A stretch of DNA of 64,000 nucleotides from Zea mays (taxonomy: Eukaryota > Streptophyta > Magnoliopsida > Poales > Poaceae): NCBI RefSeq assembly GCF_902167145.1, contig NC_050096.1, positions 160,145,825 to 160,209,824 on the forward strand, given 5' to 3'. A program made the position numbers and the translations under genes. Shown here one piece after another: positions 33,610 through 44,497 of the stretch. Each line of letters opens with the position of its first letter. Position 1 is the stretch's first letter. The notes beneath the pieces were generated by a model. The model worked only from the letters and a program-made list of their open reading frames with translations, made no database searches and was not told the origin of the DNA.

Positions 33610-34086
33610 CGGGCCTAGGGTGCGATGTCGCCGTCCGCTTCGAGAATGCCGTCGCCACTTGCGCGCCCGCCTCGGGAGCGTCGCTGTCGCTCGTTCCTAG
33701 TGGAGCGCCGCCGTCGGTCGCCTGCCTCGGGGCGGCATCGCTGCTGGCCCCTAGGATCACCGGCGCTCGTACGCCCGAGGGAACCGCCGCCGCCGCTAAA
33801 ACCTAATCCCTGGCGGCGTGGGGGTATTTTTATAGTGGCGACGTGGGACTGGATAACTGCGAGCGCGTGGGTGGGATCGTGGGCCCTATGCACGTAATAT
33901 GCGGGACGAAATCTACGTGATGGCCCATATATTTGCATAAATTGTTACCCACATCAGCATAACTCATATTATAATTTGTCGTAAGCAGTTAGGTATAATA
34001 AGCCAAAAAGGGTTTGGTGCGGTCTGCACACCTGATCGATACGTGGTTGGAACTTCCTATAGTTAAACAGAGCCCGGGGCTCTAAA

Positions 34087-34201
<115 letters not shown>

Positions 34202-34219
34202 TAGTTATAGTTATATATA

Positions 34220-35790
34220 GTTATCTTGTTTCAATGTGTGGTTTCATTACTCTGAGTTTGTTTGATTGTCAACGTTTTCGGCGAACATCAGTCACATATG
34301 AATCAGTGCGTGCGTGTATACTTATTTTCTTTTTTAAGAGTGGTGGCGAAAGCATCTTTTTTTTTCCAATGTAATCTTCCGCAAAAGGTAGAAAGCGGCT
34401 TCGCCGGGTTGACCGATTTGAAAGATAATTAAGTTGAGGCAGTTATTGTCTTACTGAAATAACAACTTGTTTGTTTAATTTGGTACTATAGATAGGAGTG
34501 ATAATGGATCGTGATTTAAATGTTACTTCACAAATTTATAGGGTCATAAATAAATTTTAGTTCAAAAATGAATATAAATAGAGTTGGACCCTAATTCAAT
34601 ATAATCCGATCCGGTCCTTAAATTTTATAGTGTAAAATTTAGAGCACGTTGTCACCCATAAGTATAGATAGATATTAATAAATCTTTATATACCTTATCA
34701 GAATTAGAGATGCTTATCTCGGGCTAAAATAAAGACATGACTAACCTCCGTTTTAGAACGGAGGAGACACAAAGACTATGTATGGTTCATGCTGGAATAT
34801 AAAAAAGGACGATTGGGCCTACGAAATGTGCCCGAACCAAGAGACAGGGGTCTGAACAAGAACGTGCAAGTAAAGTGGGCGGCGAGGCAGTGAGAGGTCA
34901 CTTCCATCCCATTGCATGTATCAATGTATGTATGTGTGCCGTGTGCGCTCGTTTTAATTCATTGTGGTGGCCGGCCGCCTCGTGATGCATGGATCGCACT
35001 CGCACATCTGCAAGTTGCAAAAGAGAGAGAGAGAGACAAGAGGCCTAGGCTGGTCTGGCCGGTCAACAAAATCGTCTCCGAGTTGGCAGCCGCCCGCAAC
35101 GCAAGCACCACCCATCACCCATTTCCATTTGGCAGTCCTTGGCTTGGTTGGCCACTTGGCCCGCATGCGTGCGTGCCTGGCAGCCTGTTCCTGCCTGCGA
35201 TTCGTAGCCAAAATAGTTGTCTAATATATGTACTATAATAATTGATCGTCTAGAACAACTTCTAGCCTCGTTCCAACGTAAGCCACAATAAAGCCTCGGC
35301 CGCCAGACAGACAGTTGCTTTCAAATCTCTCTACTCGATAAACTCAGTAAATTATATGTATAAAGAGGTACCAGAGTATATATATATATGATTCTCGTTG
35401 ACTTGTCCTTATCTCTGACTTTTGACTCGACAGTTGACAGCAGTATAGTGCTCCACTGAAGGAGAAGCAAAAGCAAACAAGAGTTGGTGTAGTAGCAGGC
35501 AGGAAGAATTTGCAAGTGGATTTAATTGGGAACGAGAGGCAGTAGGGCTTGCGAGGCGAGGAGAGGATGCGATCAATGCTGGTCTAATCAGAGTGTTTGT
35601 CTGTGCTCGCCACTTGAGACAGACCTGGCCATGGATCAGAGTCATGTGTGTGTCTCTGTATTGTCAGTGCCCGTGACCCGTGACGACCGAGTCGACTGCA
35701 TTTCAGATGCCAAAAGCTTACCAATTTGCAGTGTTCGGGGAGTTCAATGCATGGGGGCAAGTAAAATACAAGTGAGATAGTGCCACGAAA
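34220..35790. other. No supportable gene
   Basis: AT-rich sequence with a moderately GC-rich stretch (34950-35200). The ORFs overlap on both strands and carry no family motifs. No RNA gene is visible. Confidence 0.5.
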
Positions 35791-35799
35791 GTAAGAAGC

Positions 35800-36047
35800 G
35801 TGTCACGATTTGTCTAAGGTTAGTTCGTGAAGTGAAGAACTAACCTTAGACAGAAAAGTTAGGGGTTGTTTGGTTCGTGGCTAAACGTGACACACTTTGC
35901 CTAAGGTTAGTCGTTCGAATTGAAGAACTAACCTTAGGCAGAAAAGTTAGGCAAAGTGTGACAAGTTAGTCATCAAACCAAACAGGCCCTAAGTTTAGAT
36001 AGAAAAGTTAGACAAAGTATGGCAAGTTAGGTAACAAACTAAACAGT
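35800..36047. mobile_element. MITE nested in a MITE of the same family
   Basis: The inner element (about 35862-35989) has ends GGGGTTGTTTGGTT and AACCAAACAGGCCC and a long inverted repeat around CTAAGGTTAGT...ACTAACCTTAG. The flanks repeat the family: TGTCTAAGGTTAGTTCG...GAACTAACCTTAGACAG on the left and a further diverged copy of GAAAAGTTAGACAAAG...AACTAAACAG on the right. No TSD could be fixed. Confidence 0.6.
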
Positions 36048-36076
36048 CATTTGTGCTTTTTTGGCTAAATACTGAA

Positions 36077-37620
36077 TGTAACACCCTGAATTTGGGGATA
36101 TAAAATTTCTTTGCTCTTATCCACAAATTCAAGTGTTACTCCTCTTCTCTCTTCTCTCTTAATCCATTTCGTTTTCCTTTAGAAAGAGAATCATTGTTTT
36201 AGTTGGAGATGTATCTATTTTCTAATAGACAAAACCCTAAGAAAGTATGAAATGTTGCATAATACTGAACCCCAACTTTTGTCTTTGTATCATGCATATG
36301 TTTCAATTAGTGGCATATTTGAAGTTGAGCCAGCCGAGCCTTCAGTCGAGCCCTCAGCCACGCGCCTTCCCTTCTTTCTGCCCCGCGAGCCCACCCTGTC
36401 GGCGTGCCGCCCTCGGTCACGCGCTCTCTCTCTTTTCTCTCTGACCAGCCAACCCCGCTTGTGAGCCCCGTCCTCTTCCCCTCAACTGTCTGCTCCGCAG
36501 AGGCCACGCCGGTCGTGCCCGCCTCGCACGTTATGTGCGGATAACCACCGCGCGCACCCTACGACCCCCCATCTCGCATGCCTCGCCTGGCCACCATATA
36601 AGGACCCTAGACCCCAGCATCCCCCACACCTCGCCCTGCCCATTCTTCCCCACCTAGCACGCAGCAGTGTCGCCACTGTCGCGAAGCCGTTCTGTCGTCG
36701 CCCTTGCCACAGTGAGCTTCGCCTCGGTGCTAGCCGCTCGGGACTCGCCCCCAATTCCCCTTCCTTCCTTTGGTTCGCTCTGTCCTTGCTCACCACCGTT
36801 ACACGTGCAGTCCCGAAGCCGCCATCGTCGACCTAAGCCACCGTCGTGCCGTTGCTGTCTCAGTGGATATCCCGAGTCTCGCATTGAGGTATGGAATCTC
36901 CCTTGCCCTCTCCATTTCCCTCTTACTCTTTGCCCTACGCGATTGCTCGTCGGAGTTCCCCGCACCCCGCCGAGCCGCCCCACTGTGAACCCTCACCATC
37001 TGATGCCCCTACCTCTGTTCAGCCCCCACCATCAGATTTCCCGCACCCCTCCCCATTTTCTCCGATCATCCCAACAGCCCTAAGACCCCCGGAGCGCTCG
37101 CGCCCCTCGTCTCTGACGAGCTTCCCGTCGCGAACACGGGCGCCGCCGCCTCTAGTGGCTAGAGGAAAGGGCCGGAGCAGGCCGCCCAATTCCCGTCGTT
37201 CACCCGAATCCAACGGTCCGACTTTAACTAACCCGAGCCAATCCCGCGCCCTCGAGCGAGGCGGAGAATCCGCAGCCGTCCGACCCAGCGCGCGCCACGC
37301 CCTCGAGCGAGGCAGAGAATCTATCAAACGTTTGAGCCTGCGCCATCGGCGCGTTGTGCCCTCGGCACGCTCGGTCGAGCCACCTAGTTTGGTCCCGCGA
37401 ACGTCCCTTGGCCTCGGTCGTTCGTCTATCGATGATGAGAGCCCCATATCACGTTGCATATTTATTTGATCTAGACTGTTTGGTGTATTGTTCATTTGCT
37501 ACTCCCCAAATGTTGAATGAATGATTGTTTCGCGTAGACAACGAGCAGTTTGAGTTTCCCGAGGAAGTTGCAGGAGAAGACCCTGAGCAGCAACTTGGTG
37601 AAAACAAATATCCTCTGACC
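36077..37620 (+). mobile_element. Truncated Gypsy-like LTR starting TGTAACACCCTGAATTTGG
   Basis: It opens with TGTAACACCC and a fold-back (GAATTTGG pairing with CCACAAATTC...GTTAC) like the LTR start at 62457. A GC-rich central part (36330-37440) gives long but motif-free ORFs on both strands. Near 37540-37600 is GAGTTTCCCGAGGAAGTTG...GAAGACCCTGAGCAGC, typical of the second half of such LTRs. No CA end or partner LTR is seen, so the right edge is approximate. Confidence 0.55.
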
Positions 37621-38500
37621 TATTATGTCATATTTACTGTATAATTTACTTTCTCGTATACCATAATCAACCTAAGGTGACTGGCTTTTTACTTATCATG
37701 TCCTTGATTACTTTTTTAGGTTAGATTATTATGATCAACTACATGTTAATGCTTTACTTTAATCAACAAAGATGATGATAATTACTTTATGATACGATGA
37801 TTCACTCAGGTTATAATTATAAACTTGTGACGCTTTAGTGAACTCAGGCTGTTTCCAAATAGATTTAAGTAATATTGTCTATACAAAATACGCATTAGTT
37901 ACGATAATAGTGTCGTAATCACCAAAAACCAAATAGGAACCTCAGCCTGCTGCTTGCTCTCGGGATAGTTCACATAAATAGCCACGCAAATGCACAAGCT
38001 TCGAGACACATTTCAACATGCTTCCTTTTAAAATAAAATCTTTACAAGTTCAATCTTAAATACTCAAGTTAGATGGGGGCAAAAGTCGAAAGAACCATAT
38101 GGTACACTGTTATACAACCCCAGCCTCCAACTATGAAGCACTACATCAAGTCATTAAGGACATGAACTCGAATCAATCAATAAATCCTCATAAAAGTCCT
38201 TCAACAGTTATCTAGGAATTCTAGGAAGTGTTTTCGTCCCAAACACAACGGCGGGGTGCGTGCGCGTGCCAACACATACGGCATTATGAAGCTGTCCCTT
38301 GAGTAGCCACTAGATACATCAATCCTTTCTATGACAAGTCTTGGTAAGAACAATCAGGTTACCTTTTGTACAAACCTCTCTCATTCTACCAGGGAGTACA
38401 GCTACAAGAACTAAACTTTCTTTTGGATGCCATGTCTGGGGATGAGGAACATGGCCTCACAAAAATCAGCTCCGTTTGAACCACAACCCACTTTTAATTT
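37620..38500. other. No supportable gene
   Basis: AT-rich and low in coding potential on both strands. It may include the tail of the truncated LTR. I see nothing definite. Confidence 0.45.
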
Positions 38501-38502
38501 TA

Positions 38503-38619
38503 GGGCTAGTTTGGAAACTATATTTTTCTAAGGGATTCCTATTTTCTCAAGGGAAAATGAACTAATTTTCCTTAGGAAAATGAAAATCCAGTGGAAAAAT
38601 TGGGTTCCCAAATTAGTCC
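38503..38619. mobile_element. Tourist-like MITE (117 bp)
   Basis: The ends are GGGCTAGTTTGGAAAC and, inverted, GGACTAATTTGGGAAC. A TTA flanks both sides (38500-38502 and 38620-38622), the duplication expected for PIF/Harbinger elements. The interior is AT-rich with TTTTCCTTAGGAAAA. Confidence 0.7.
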
Positions 38620-38889
38620 TTACAGTTAAAGGTGAAATACCAGCACAACCACCAACTTCAACGCAGTGAGATGGTGGAACTTCCAACTTCAGTTACAGTG
38701 CTGCAGAATCTATCAGCGCATGGTGTTTTAGGAAAACGGTAGGTGGAGGCAGGAGAGTCCGGTGCAGGTTGTATCAGGGCATGGTGATCCTGAGAAGGTT
38801 GTATCAGGGAACATGGCCTGCAGAAATCATCAAACCTCACGTTAGAATAATAATTTATTTGACATGCTTGAGGAGTCAGATGCTGGACT

Positions 38890-38931
38890 ACCTCATTCCA
38901 CAAACCAAACACCTCATTCCACAAACCAAAC
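38890..38931. repeat. Direct 21-bp duplication
   Basis: ACCTCATTCCACAAACCAAAC occurs twice in tandem, followed by ACCCC. It lies just beyond the 3' end of the LINE. Confidence 0.8.
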
Positions 38932-38972
38932 ACCCCCTAAACTCATTCCACTCTACTTTTGCAAAATTAGAT

Positions 38973-40466
38973 AGATAGTTTTTTTTAACGGGCAGGAGAA
39001 CTACGCATTAAGTATATTAAGGGGATCGAAATAGAGGTCTAAAATAGACCAAACATCCAAGGAAAACCACCTTACGTTGGCCAAAAACAGAAATACACAA
39101 ACCATATGTTTGGTTGCATGCACGCGCACAACCAGACTCTGCATATGCATTGACCAGGCTTCGGTCTGTGTCTGGTTGCTTGTACAGGACAGACAAGACC
39201 TACATTTGCGAGTGCAATCCAAGTCAAATCAAACAACTTTACCATCATCTGTGGAGACACAGCACAAGAGTGTATCCGATGAGCCAGGTTAGAGCTAGCC
39301 AAGCGCTAGATATTCACGGAACCAATCACACGGAAAAAGATCCATCTAAGAAACAACCTATAGAAAACTACTACTATCAGAAGCCAACAAACAGACTAAC
39401 TCCAAACCGCGTGCAGACATCTCGTGCCTGCAAGACACCACCGATGAACGCCATCTTTGATGTTTTGAATAATACGATTGCCACCATGAGTAGCCCCCAT
39501 TTCGTTGTTTCCATAGCCACCATGCCACCAGCACAACAAGCAAATGTTCCTTTGCGTTGCACAGCTGGGATCTTTCCTTCCAGATTAGCCCACCAAACTT
39601 GGAAAACCAAATCAGAATTTGATGGAGAAAACTGTTGCAGATTAACCATGGATAGAATCCTAAACCACAATTCTCTCGAGAAGACACAAGAAATCAGAAG
39701 GTGCTGCACTGTTTCATCTTCTTGATCACAAAGAGGGCATTGAACCGGATGATTTAAACCCCTTTTCGCTAAGCGATCTGCTGTCCAACATTTATCTTGA
39801 GCTGCAAGCCAGAGAAAGAACTTGCATCTTGGTGGAGCCCAGGTCCTCCAAATACGATCAGCTGGCGCGAAACTAGCACCCCCCACCATAAATCGATCAT
39901 AGGCCGACTTGGAGGAATAAGAACCCGAAGAGGATGGTGTCCAAATGTGTTGATCTTGAGTAGCAGGTAGCAGGTAGGCCTCCCGAACAAGATCCCAGAT
40001 TTGGAAAAAATCTGAGAAAGCACTAGGGGGGAAATTCCCCGGAATATCACCCATAACAGCTTCATGGACAGTCAGCGTCCTCACTGCTTTTCTATTAACA
40101 GCAGCAAACAAGTTAGAAGCCAACTCTACAATTCTCCTACCATCTAACCAGCGATCTGTCCAAAATTTGGTGCTTGTTCCATTGCCCACAATTGACTGAA
40201 TTGAAACAGCAAAAATTGCAGCGGCGTTAGGATGAACTTGGACTTCAAAGGAGTTCCACGGGCGATCAGGTTGAGTCTTTTTCAGCCATAACCAACGCAG
40301 ATTAAGAGACCAGCCCATAACTTCCAGGTTTGGAATGCCTAATCCACCACAGATCAGAGGCATACACACCTTCTGCCAATTCACTAAGCAGTGTTTTCCT
40401 TTGACGTCTTTACAGCCTTTCCAAAGGAATCCACTTCTCAATTTGTCAATGCCTTGATGACTCATT
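38973..40466 (-). mobile_element. 5'-truncated LINE (L1-type): reverse transcriptase C-terminus and 3' end
   Basis: On the minus strand the reading from 40465 begins near the end of the RT domain (FLWKGCKD...LVNWQKVC...GGLGIPNL) and passes WFG/TDRWL-type motifs. It then enters a zf-RVT domain (WAPPRCKFFLWLAAQDKCWT, CPLCDQEDET, HLLISC), the typical tail of plant L1 ORF2. A frameshift near 39560 moves the last part (AWWLWKQRN) to another frame. The 3' end is TTAATATACTTAATGCGTAG...GGGCAGGAG... followed by A8 (T8 at 38973-38980 on the plus strand). The 5' part was never copied or is lost. I could not match a target duplication. Dead copy. Confidence 0.85.
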
Positions 40467-41129
40467 AAGGAATAAATAATTCATATTAAAACCTAGATCC
40501 ATTCAGTAAAGTAAGCTTCATGGTTGACTCTGAACACGTGAAAACGCAATAACAGCCAGACAGTGCATTATTCGCCATGCCTAACTATTACTAGATTTGT
40601 AATGAACAGCTTTGGGCTTTTTAACTGCTGAATGCAGAACTAATAAATGATGTTCTAGGTGCTACATCTGCTTTAAAAAGCATAGCAACACTGTACATGT
40701 AAGTGCCAGTGATCAATACAAGTTACTTTTGCTTCAGAGAGAATTCCACTTTTTAAGGAATGATGCTACATCTATATTATCGTGTCTTCAAGGAAAACTG
40801 TATTATTCTCATAAGTTCGCAAATCAGTACAAAAGTGCAAAGCACTATGTAAGTATATGTTTGGGAACACCCTCGGCCTATCTTCGGTAGATCGTGTAAA
40901 ATAGGGGACGTCACACTGTAGATTACATTGTTTGACACTATTTGCAGATTGAAGTTTGAGATAGGAGAACTGCTGGAGATGAGAGGGTTAAGGCATTCTA
41001 CATCTCAGCTGGTAGAATGAAAAGAATGATGCATACCTTCTAAGAGGCAGCAAAAAAAACACACAATAGAGACTCATGTTATGGCATATTATTCTCTCCC
41101 ATCTTATGAAACTATAACTCGTTTCTGTT

Positions 41130-41290
41130 ATGAAGAAAGAAAAGATACCTTCGCACAGTATGGCTTACAAAACAAGGTAACCAAACCCTAAAGCATTCAT
41201 GTTTCTGTTATTTGTTAAGAAAAAAATACCTATGTCAGTCTGGCTTGCAAGACAAGGTAACCAAAGACTAAAATAGCCATTTCACTAATA
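41130..41290. repeat. Diverged direct duplication (about 75-bp unit)
   Basis: The phrase GGCTTACAAAACAAGGTAAC...CCTAAA is repeated as GGCTTGCAAGACAAGGTAAC...ACTAAA, each copy preceded by an AAGAAAAxATACCT stretch. Confidence 0.6.
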
Positions 41291-41601
41291 GAAGTTATCG
41301 TACCAACCAGAGCAACATACGAAGCCATAATGCAGTTTTGAATTGCTCAACTAGGTATAATATGGAGGGAACAAAAGTAAAAATCTAGTTACAAGCATGC
41401 CAAATGACATAGGCAAGGAAATATCCTCGTGTACTACTTTACAAGCAAACTCCTGCCGTCTTGTCATATCTATAGCATACCATGAACACTCTAAGACAGT
41501 CCTAGACAATAGATTTGTGGGGACAGGGAATGATAGCCATAATACTAAACTTTCAGGGTTTTTTAGACTGATAGTCTAATCCGTGTACTTGGCTAACCAA
41601 A

Positions 41602-41875
41602 ATATTCTTTCTTTTTGATTTTTGGTGTATATATTCTGATTAAATTCCTATTAGCATAAAACTAGTATATCCTCCTCACTGTAAATTACACATTATGAAA
41701 TAATGAATGCATGTAATACAATATGCACTCTCTTAAACTGAACTATTCTCTCTTTTTGGTGTATATAGCCAGATTAAACTCCTCTCGACATAAAACTGGT
41801 ATATCCTCCTTACTGTACATTAAACATTGTGAAATAGTGAATGCATGCAGTACAATCTGTAGTCTCTTGAATGGA
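41602..41875. repeat. Diverged tandem duplication (about 135-bp unit)
   Basis: Both copies contain TTGGTGTATATA, AGATTAAA or TGATTAAA, CATAAAACTRGTATATCCTCC, and AATGAATGCATG or AGTGAATGCATG in the same order. No coding potential. The stretch 40470-42350 otherwise holds nothing I can name; part may be the 3' region of the TAF8 transcript. Confidence 0.65.
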
Positions 41876-42358
41876 AGGCGTCAGGGCACATAAACATGCA
41901 GCGTTATTACTTATTATTCAAAAGTAGTTCAGTTGCTAACAATACTGGGTAGAGCATGTCTACCTAAAAGATACTAAGTATTAACATCCAAGATTTTCTA
42001 CCATGCAAGACTAGTCAAAGTGGGTAGAGCTAACAAATAGATGCATAGATATTTTTGCAAGACCTCTGTATCTTTATCCTACAATAGCCAAAAAAGATCA
42101 ATACAAATGTACATTAACACATAGCCCAGCTAAAATTGGCAAATCGTTCAACCACTTCGATGCACAACCAAATGATTTTCAACTAAATGGGTTTCGTTTG
42201 CATGGGCCTCTAAAGCAATTGACAGCCAGGAACAATGAGTTACCACAAGATAAGTAATTACAAGTTACAACGCACCTCAAGATTCTGGAAACTGAAGTTC
42301 CACAATTACACCATGATGCAACTCCACTCTGGGTACGGCACTTCCTCCGCAAACAACT

Positions 42359-43444
42359 TTAGAGCTGAGGAAGCTCTTGTGGGTTCTCCATTGATGCCCT
42401 TAATATCATGCCTGCTCTCCGCTTCTTGTCATCCTTTGCTTCCTCTTTCAAGAAGGATGGATCTTCTCTCAGGTCCAGGGTTCTTGAATTCAGAGCTGCT
42501 GCCAACGGCTTCTTTCCAAATCCAATCTTAAGGTGCACCGGAGCCCTCTCTTTGGGAACAATGCTCCTTTGGTTTTCATCCAATCCTGCCCCAGCATCAA
42601 CATCCCTGACGATGGTTCTAGATTGCATAGCTGGCGCAAATGCCTCGAGGACAGATAGTTTCTTCTTTTCCGGAGGCATACCAACCTCAGATACATCCTT
42701 CTCCCCAGGCGGCAATGCTGGCTCAAGAAACGGGTTTCTCTTTGTCCCAGCTGCCTGTATCTCCTTCCCCTTCTCTGCGCTATCCTCCGCCAATGCAACC
42801 GCTGGATGAAACCCATCCGCGCCTGCCATAGCCAGCCTTCGCTGCAAGCTGAGCAGGGATTTCTCGGCCTTCCTCCGTTGCCGCACCTGCTCCACCTTGT
42901 CCACCCTGTCCTTGGTCGCCGAAGGCTCATCCCACACCTCCGTGCTCACATAGGTGTGCGGATCCGGGAACGCAGGCAGCCACTCCGGCACGTGCTTCAA
43001 CCCAGTCTCCCTCCCCGCCGCCGCCGCAGCCGGGCTGGCAGAGGGCTGCGGCTGCACGCGCTGGACGGGGAACCTAGGCAGCGGCCGCGCGAACGGCACC
43101 TCGTCCTTGGAGTCGACGAACGCCATGAGGTCCCTGACGACGCCGGAACCAACGAGGCAGCGGCCCGTGTCCGCCGCGCCCGCGAAGCCGTCCGTGTCGG
43201 CGCCGACCTCCTCGAGCACCTGGATGACGTCGAGTTCGTTGGCGAGCGCGCGGCCGGCGAGGTTGGCGTTGAAGGCGGCGGACCGGCCCAGGTGGGTGAT
43301 GTAGCGCAAGAGGACGTCGACGACCGCGTCCACCGCGGAGCGGTGCGCGCAGTCGAACCCCGCGGCCTCCAGCGCCTGCGCAACCGCGGCGCGTGCCACC
43401 GCCCGCCCGAACTCGTCCCCGCTGCCGCTGCCTCCTCCGCTCAT
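42359..43444 (-). CDS. TAF8: Transcription initiation factor TFIID subunit 8 homologue (TAF8), 361 aa, single exon
   Basis: TAF8 is a histone-fold subunit of TFIID, the RNA polymerase II general factor, and pairs with TAF10 in metazoa and yeast. Residues about 10-85 form the Bromo_TP/histone-fold domain (AQALEAAGF, DAVVDVLLRYITHLG, ELDVIQVLEEVG). Residues 151-165 hold the TAF8 signature VPEWLPAFPDPHTY, followed by a lysine/arginine-rich helix (RQRRKAEKSLLSLQRRLA). The rest is a variable tail. The start is the ATG at 43442-43444, directly before the conserved fold. An in-frame ATG at 43603 would add 53 unconserved residues. There is no sign of introns or damage, and the length matches plant TAF8. 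The opposite strand carries a long GC-driven shadow frame. It lies 1.05 kb downstream of the ASNSD1-like gene, on the same strand. Confidence 0.9.
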   Translation of the reverse strand: MSGGGSGSGDEFGRAVARAAVAQALEAAGFDCAHRSAVDAVVDVLLRYITHLGRSAAFNANLAGRALANELDVIQVLEEVGADTDGFAGAADTGRCLVGSGVVRDLMAFVDSKDEVPFARPLPRFPVQRVQPQPSASPAAAAAGRETGLKHVPEWLPAFPDPHTYVSTEVWDEPSATKDRVDKVEQVRQRRKAEKSLLSLQRRLAMAGADGFHPAVALAEDSAEKGKEIQAAGTKRNPFLEPALPPGEKDVSEVGMPPEKKKLSVLEAFAPAMQSRTIVRDVDAGAGLDENQRSIVPKERAPVHLKIGFGKKPLAAALNSRTLDLREDPSFLKEEAKDDKKRRAGMILRASMENPQELPQL

Positions 43445-44497
43445 ATCTCCGCCGCTTCTCCTCCCCACGCCTTCCAGGCACTCATGCCGCCGAAGCACCG
43501 AGCAGGGCTGGTCACAGATCCGGACGGGCAGACGGCCGCTAGGGTTCAGATCTCTCGGACTGCGCCACCGCCCGACCCGAATCGATTGACCCACGCTCAG
43601 CAACGCATCGAATCGAGCTCCTCCAGCTCGCTCTCGCTCCCGGCTGGCCGCCTGAGTGATTCGAGCTGGAATTCAAATTCAAGCCACAAACGGTTGGTAA
43701 GAATTCGAGTCGAGGCAAGGCGGAGCGCGGCGGGGCGGATTGGGCGGCAAATGGTGGGGATGGGTAGGCGGGTCAGAGACGGAGGGGATGGCGCCATGGC
43801 GGTGGGCAGGTCTCATCTTATAGAGGCGGACGAGCAGGCGGCGGCGGTGGGTGGGCTGGCTGGATTCGCGTGTGCGGTAGGAGGGGTGCGCGTAGCAAGG
43901 ACTGCACGCCGTACACGTGGCTAGTCTGAGATTGGACTCGCCACTCGACTCCGGGGTATAACATTAACACAAAATATATATTTTCTATTGATTAAGTGTA
44001 TAAATATGGAGCCAACCATCAATGTTTAAATACTTATTTTTATATACTTATTTTTTATATAAATATTTTTATTATAGTAGTAGATAAGAGATTATAGAAG
44101 TACGAGCTGATTCTAAAGAAATATAGGATTTTTTAAAAAATATTGACACCGACGACTGCTTTACATCCAGCATTGTTTGGTCAGGTCCAGACCGGAGAAA
44201 GATCCCCTGCAGTTGAGTCACTGACATGTGGGGTCAGATCCAGGTTGGACCTACTCGTCTAAACCGGCCCAACGCAGGCGCCACATCAGCCTGACACAAA
44301 GCAGCCGGCCACTTTTAGGTTTCAACCACGTCCAAGTTGCTGTTACATGATCAGGATTCAGGGCTAGTATACATAACAAATGATGGATGCTCCATCCAGC
44401 TGACAATGAATCGTTTGAAAATTTGTGATGAACCGTAACAACTGATAATGATGCTCCATCAACCAAACCATGCGGCACTTGTCACAGCTAAGCGTGT
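43445..44497. other. Intergenic region upstream of TAF8 and downstream of the ASNSD1-like gene
   Basis: The 43445-43920 part is GC-rich and should hold the TAF8 leader and promoter (minus strand). Beyond 43960 the sequence is AT-rich and would include the 3' UTR of the ASNSD1-like gene. No clear TATA box or polyadenylation signal could be assigned. Confidence 0.4.

Noticed and set aside
36891..37469. 192-residue proline/serine/arginine-rich frame
   Set aside because: Lies in the GC-rich middle of a truncated LTR, overlapped by frames on the other strand, with no recognisable domain.
42806..43924. 372-residue plus-strand frame opposite TAF8
   Set aside because: It is the antisense shadow of the GC-rich TAF8 coding exon and carries no family motif.
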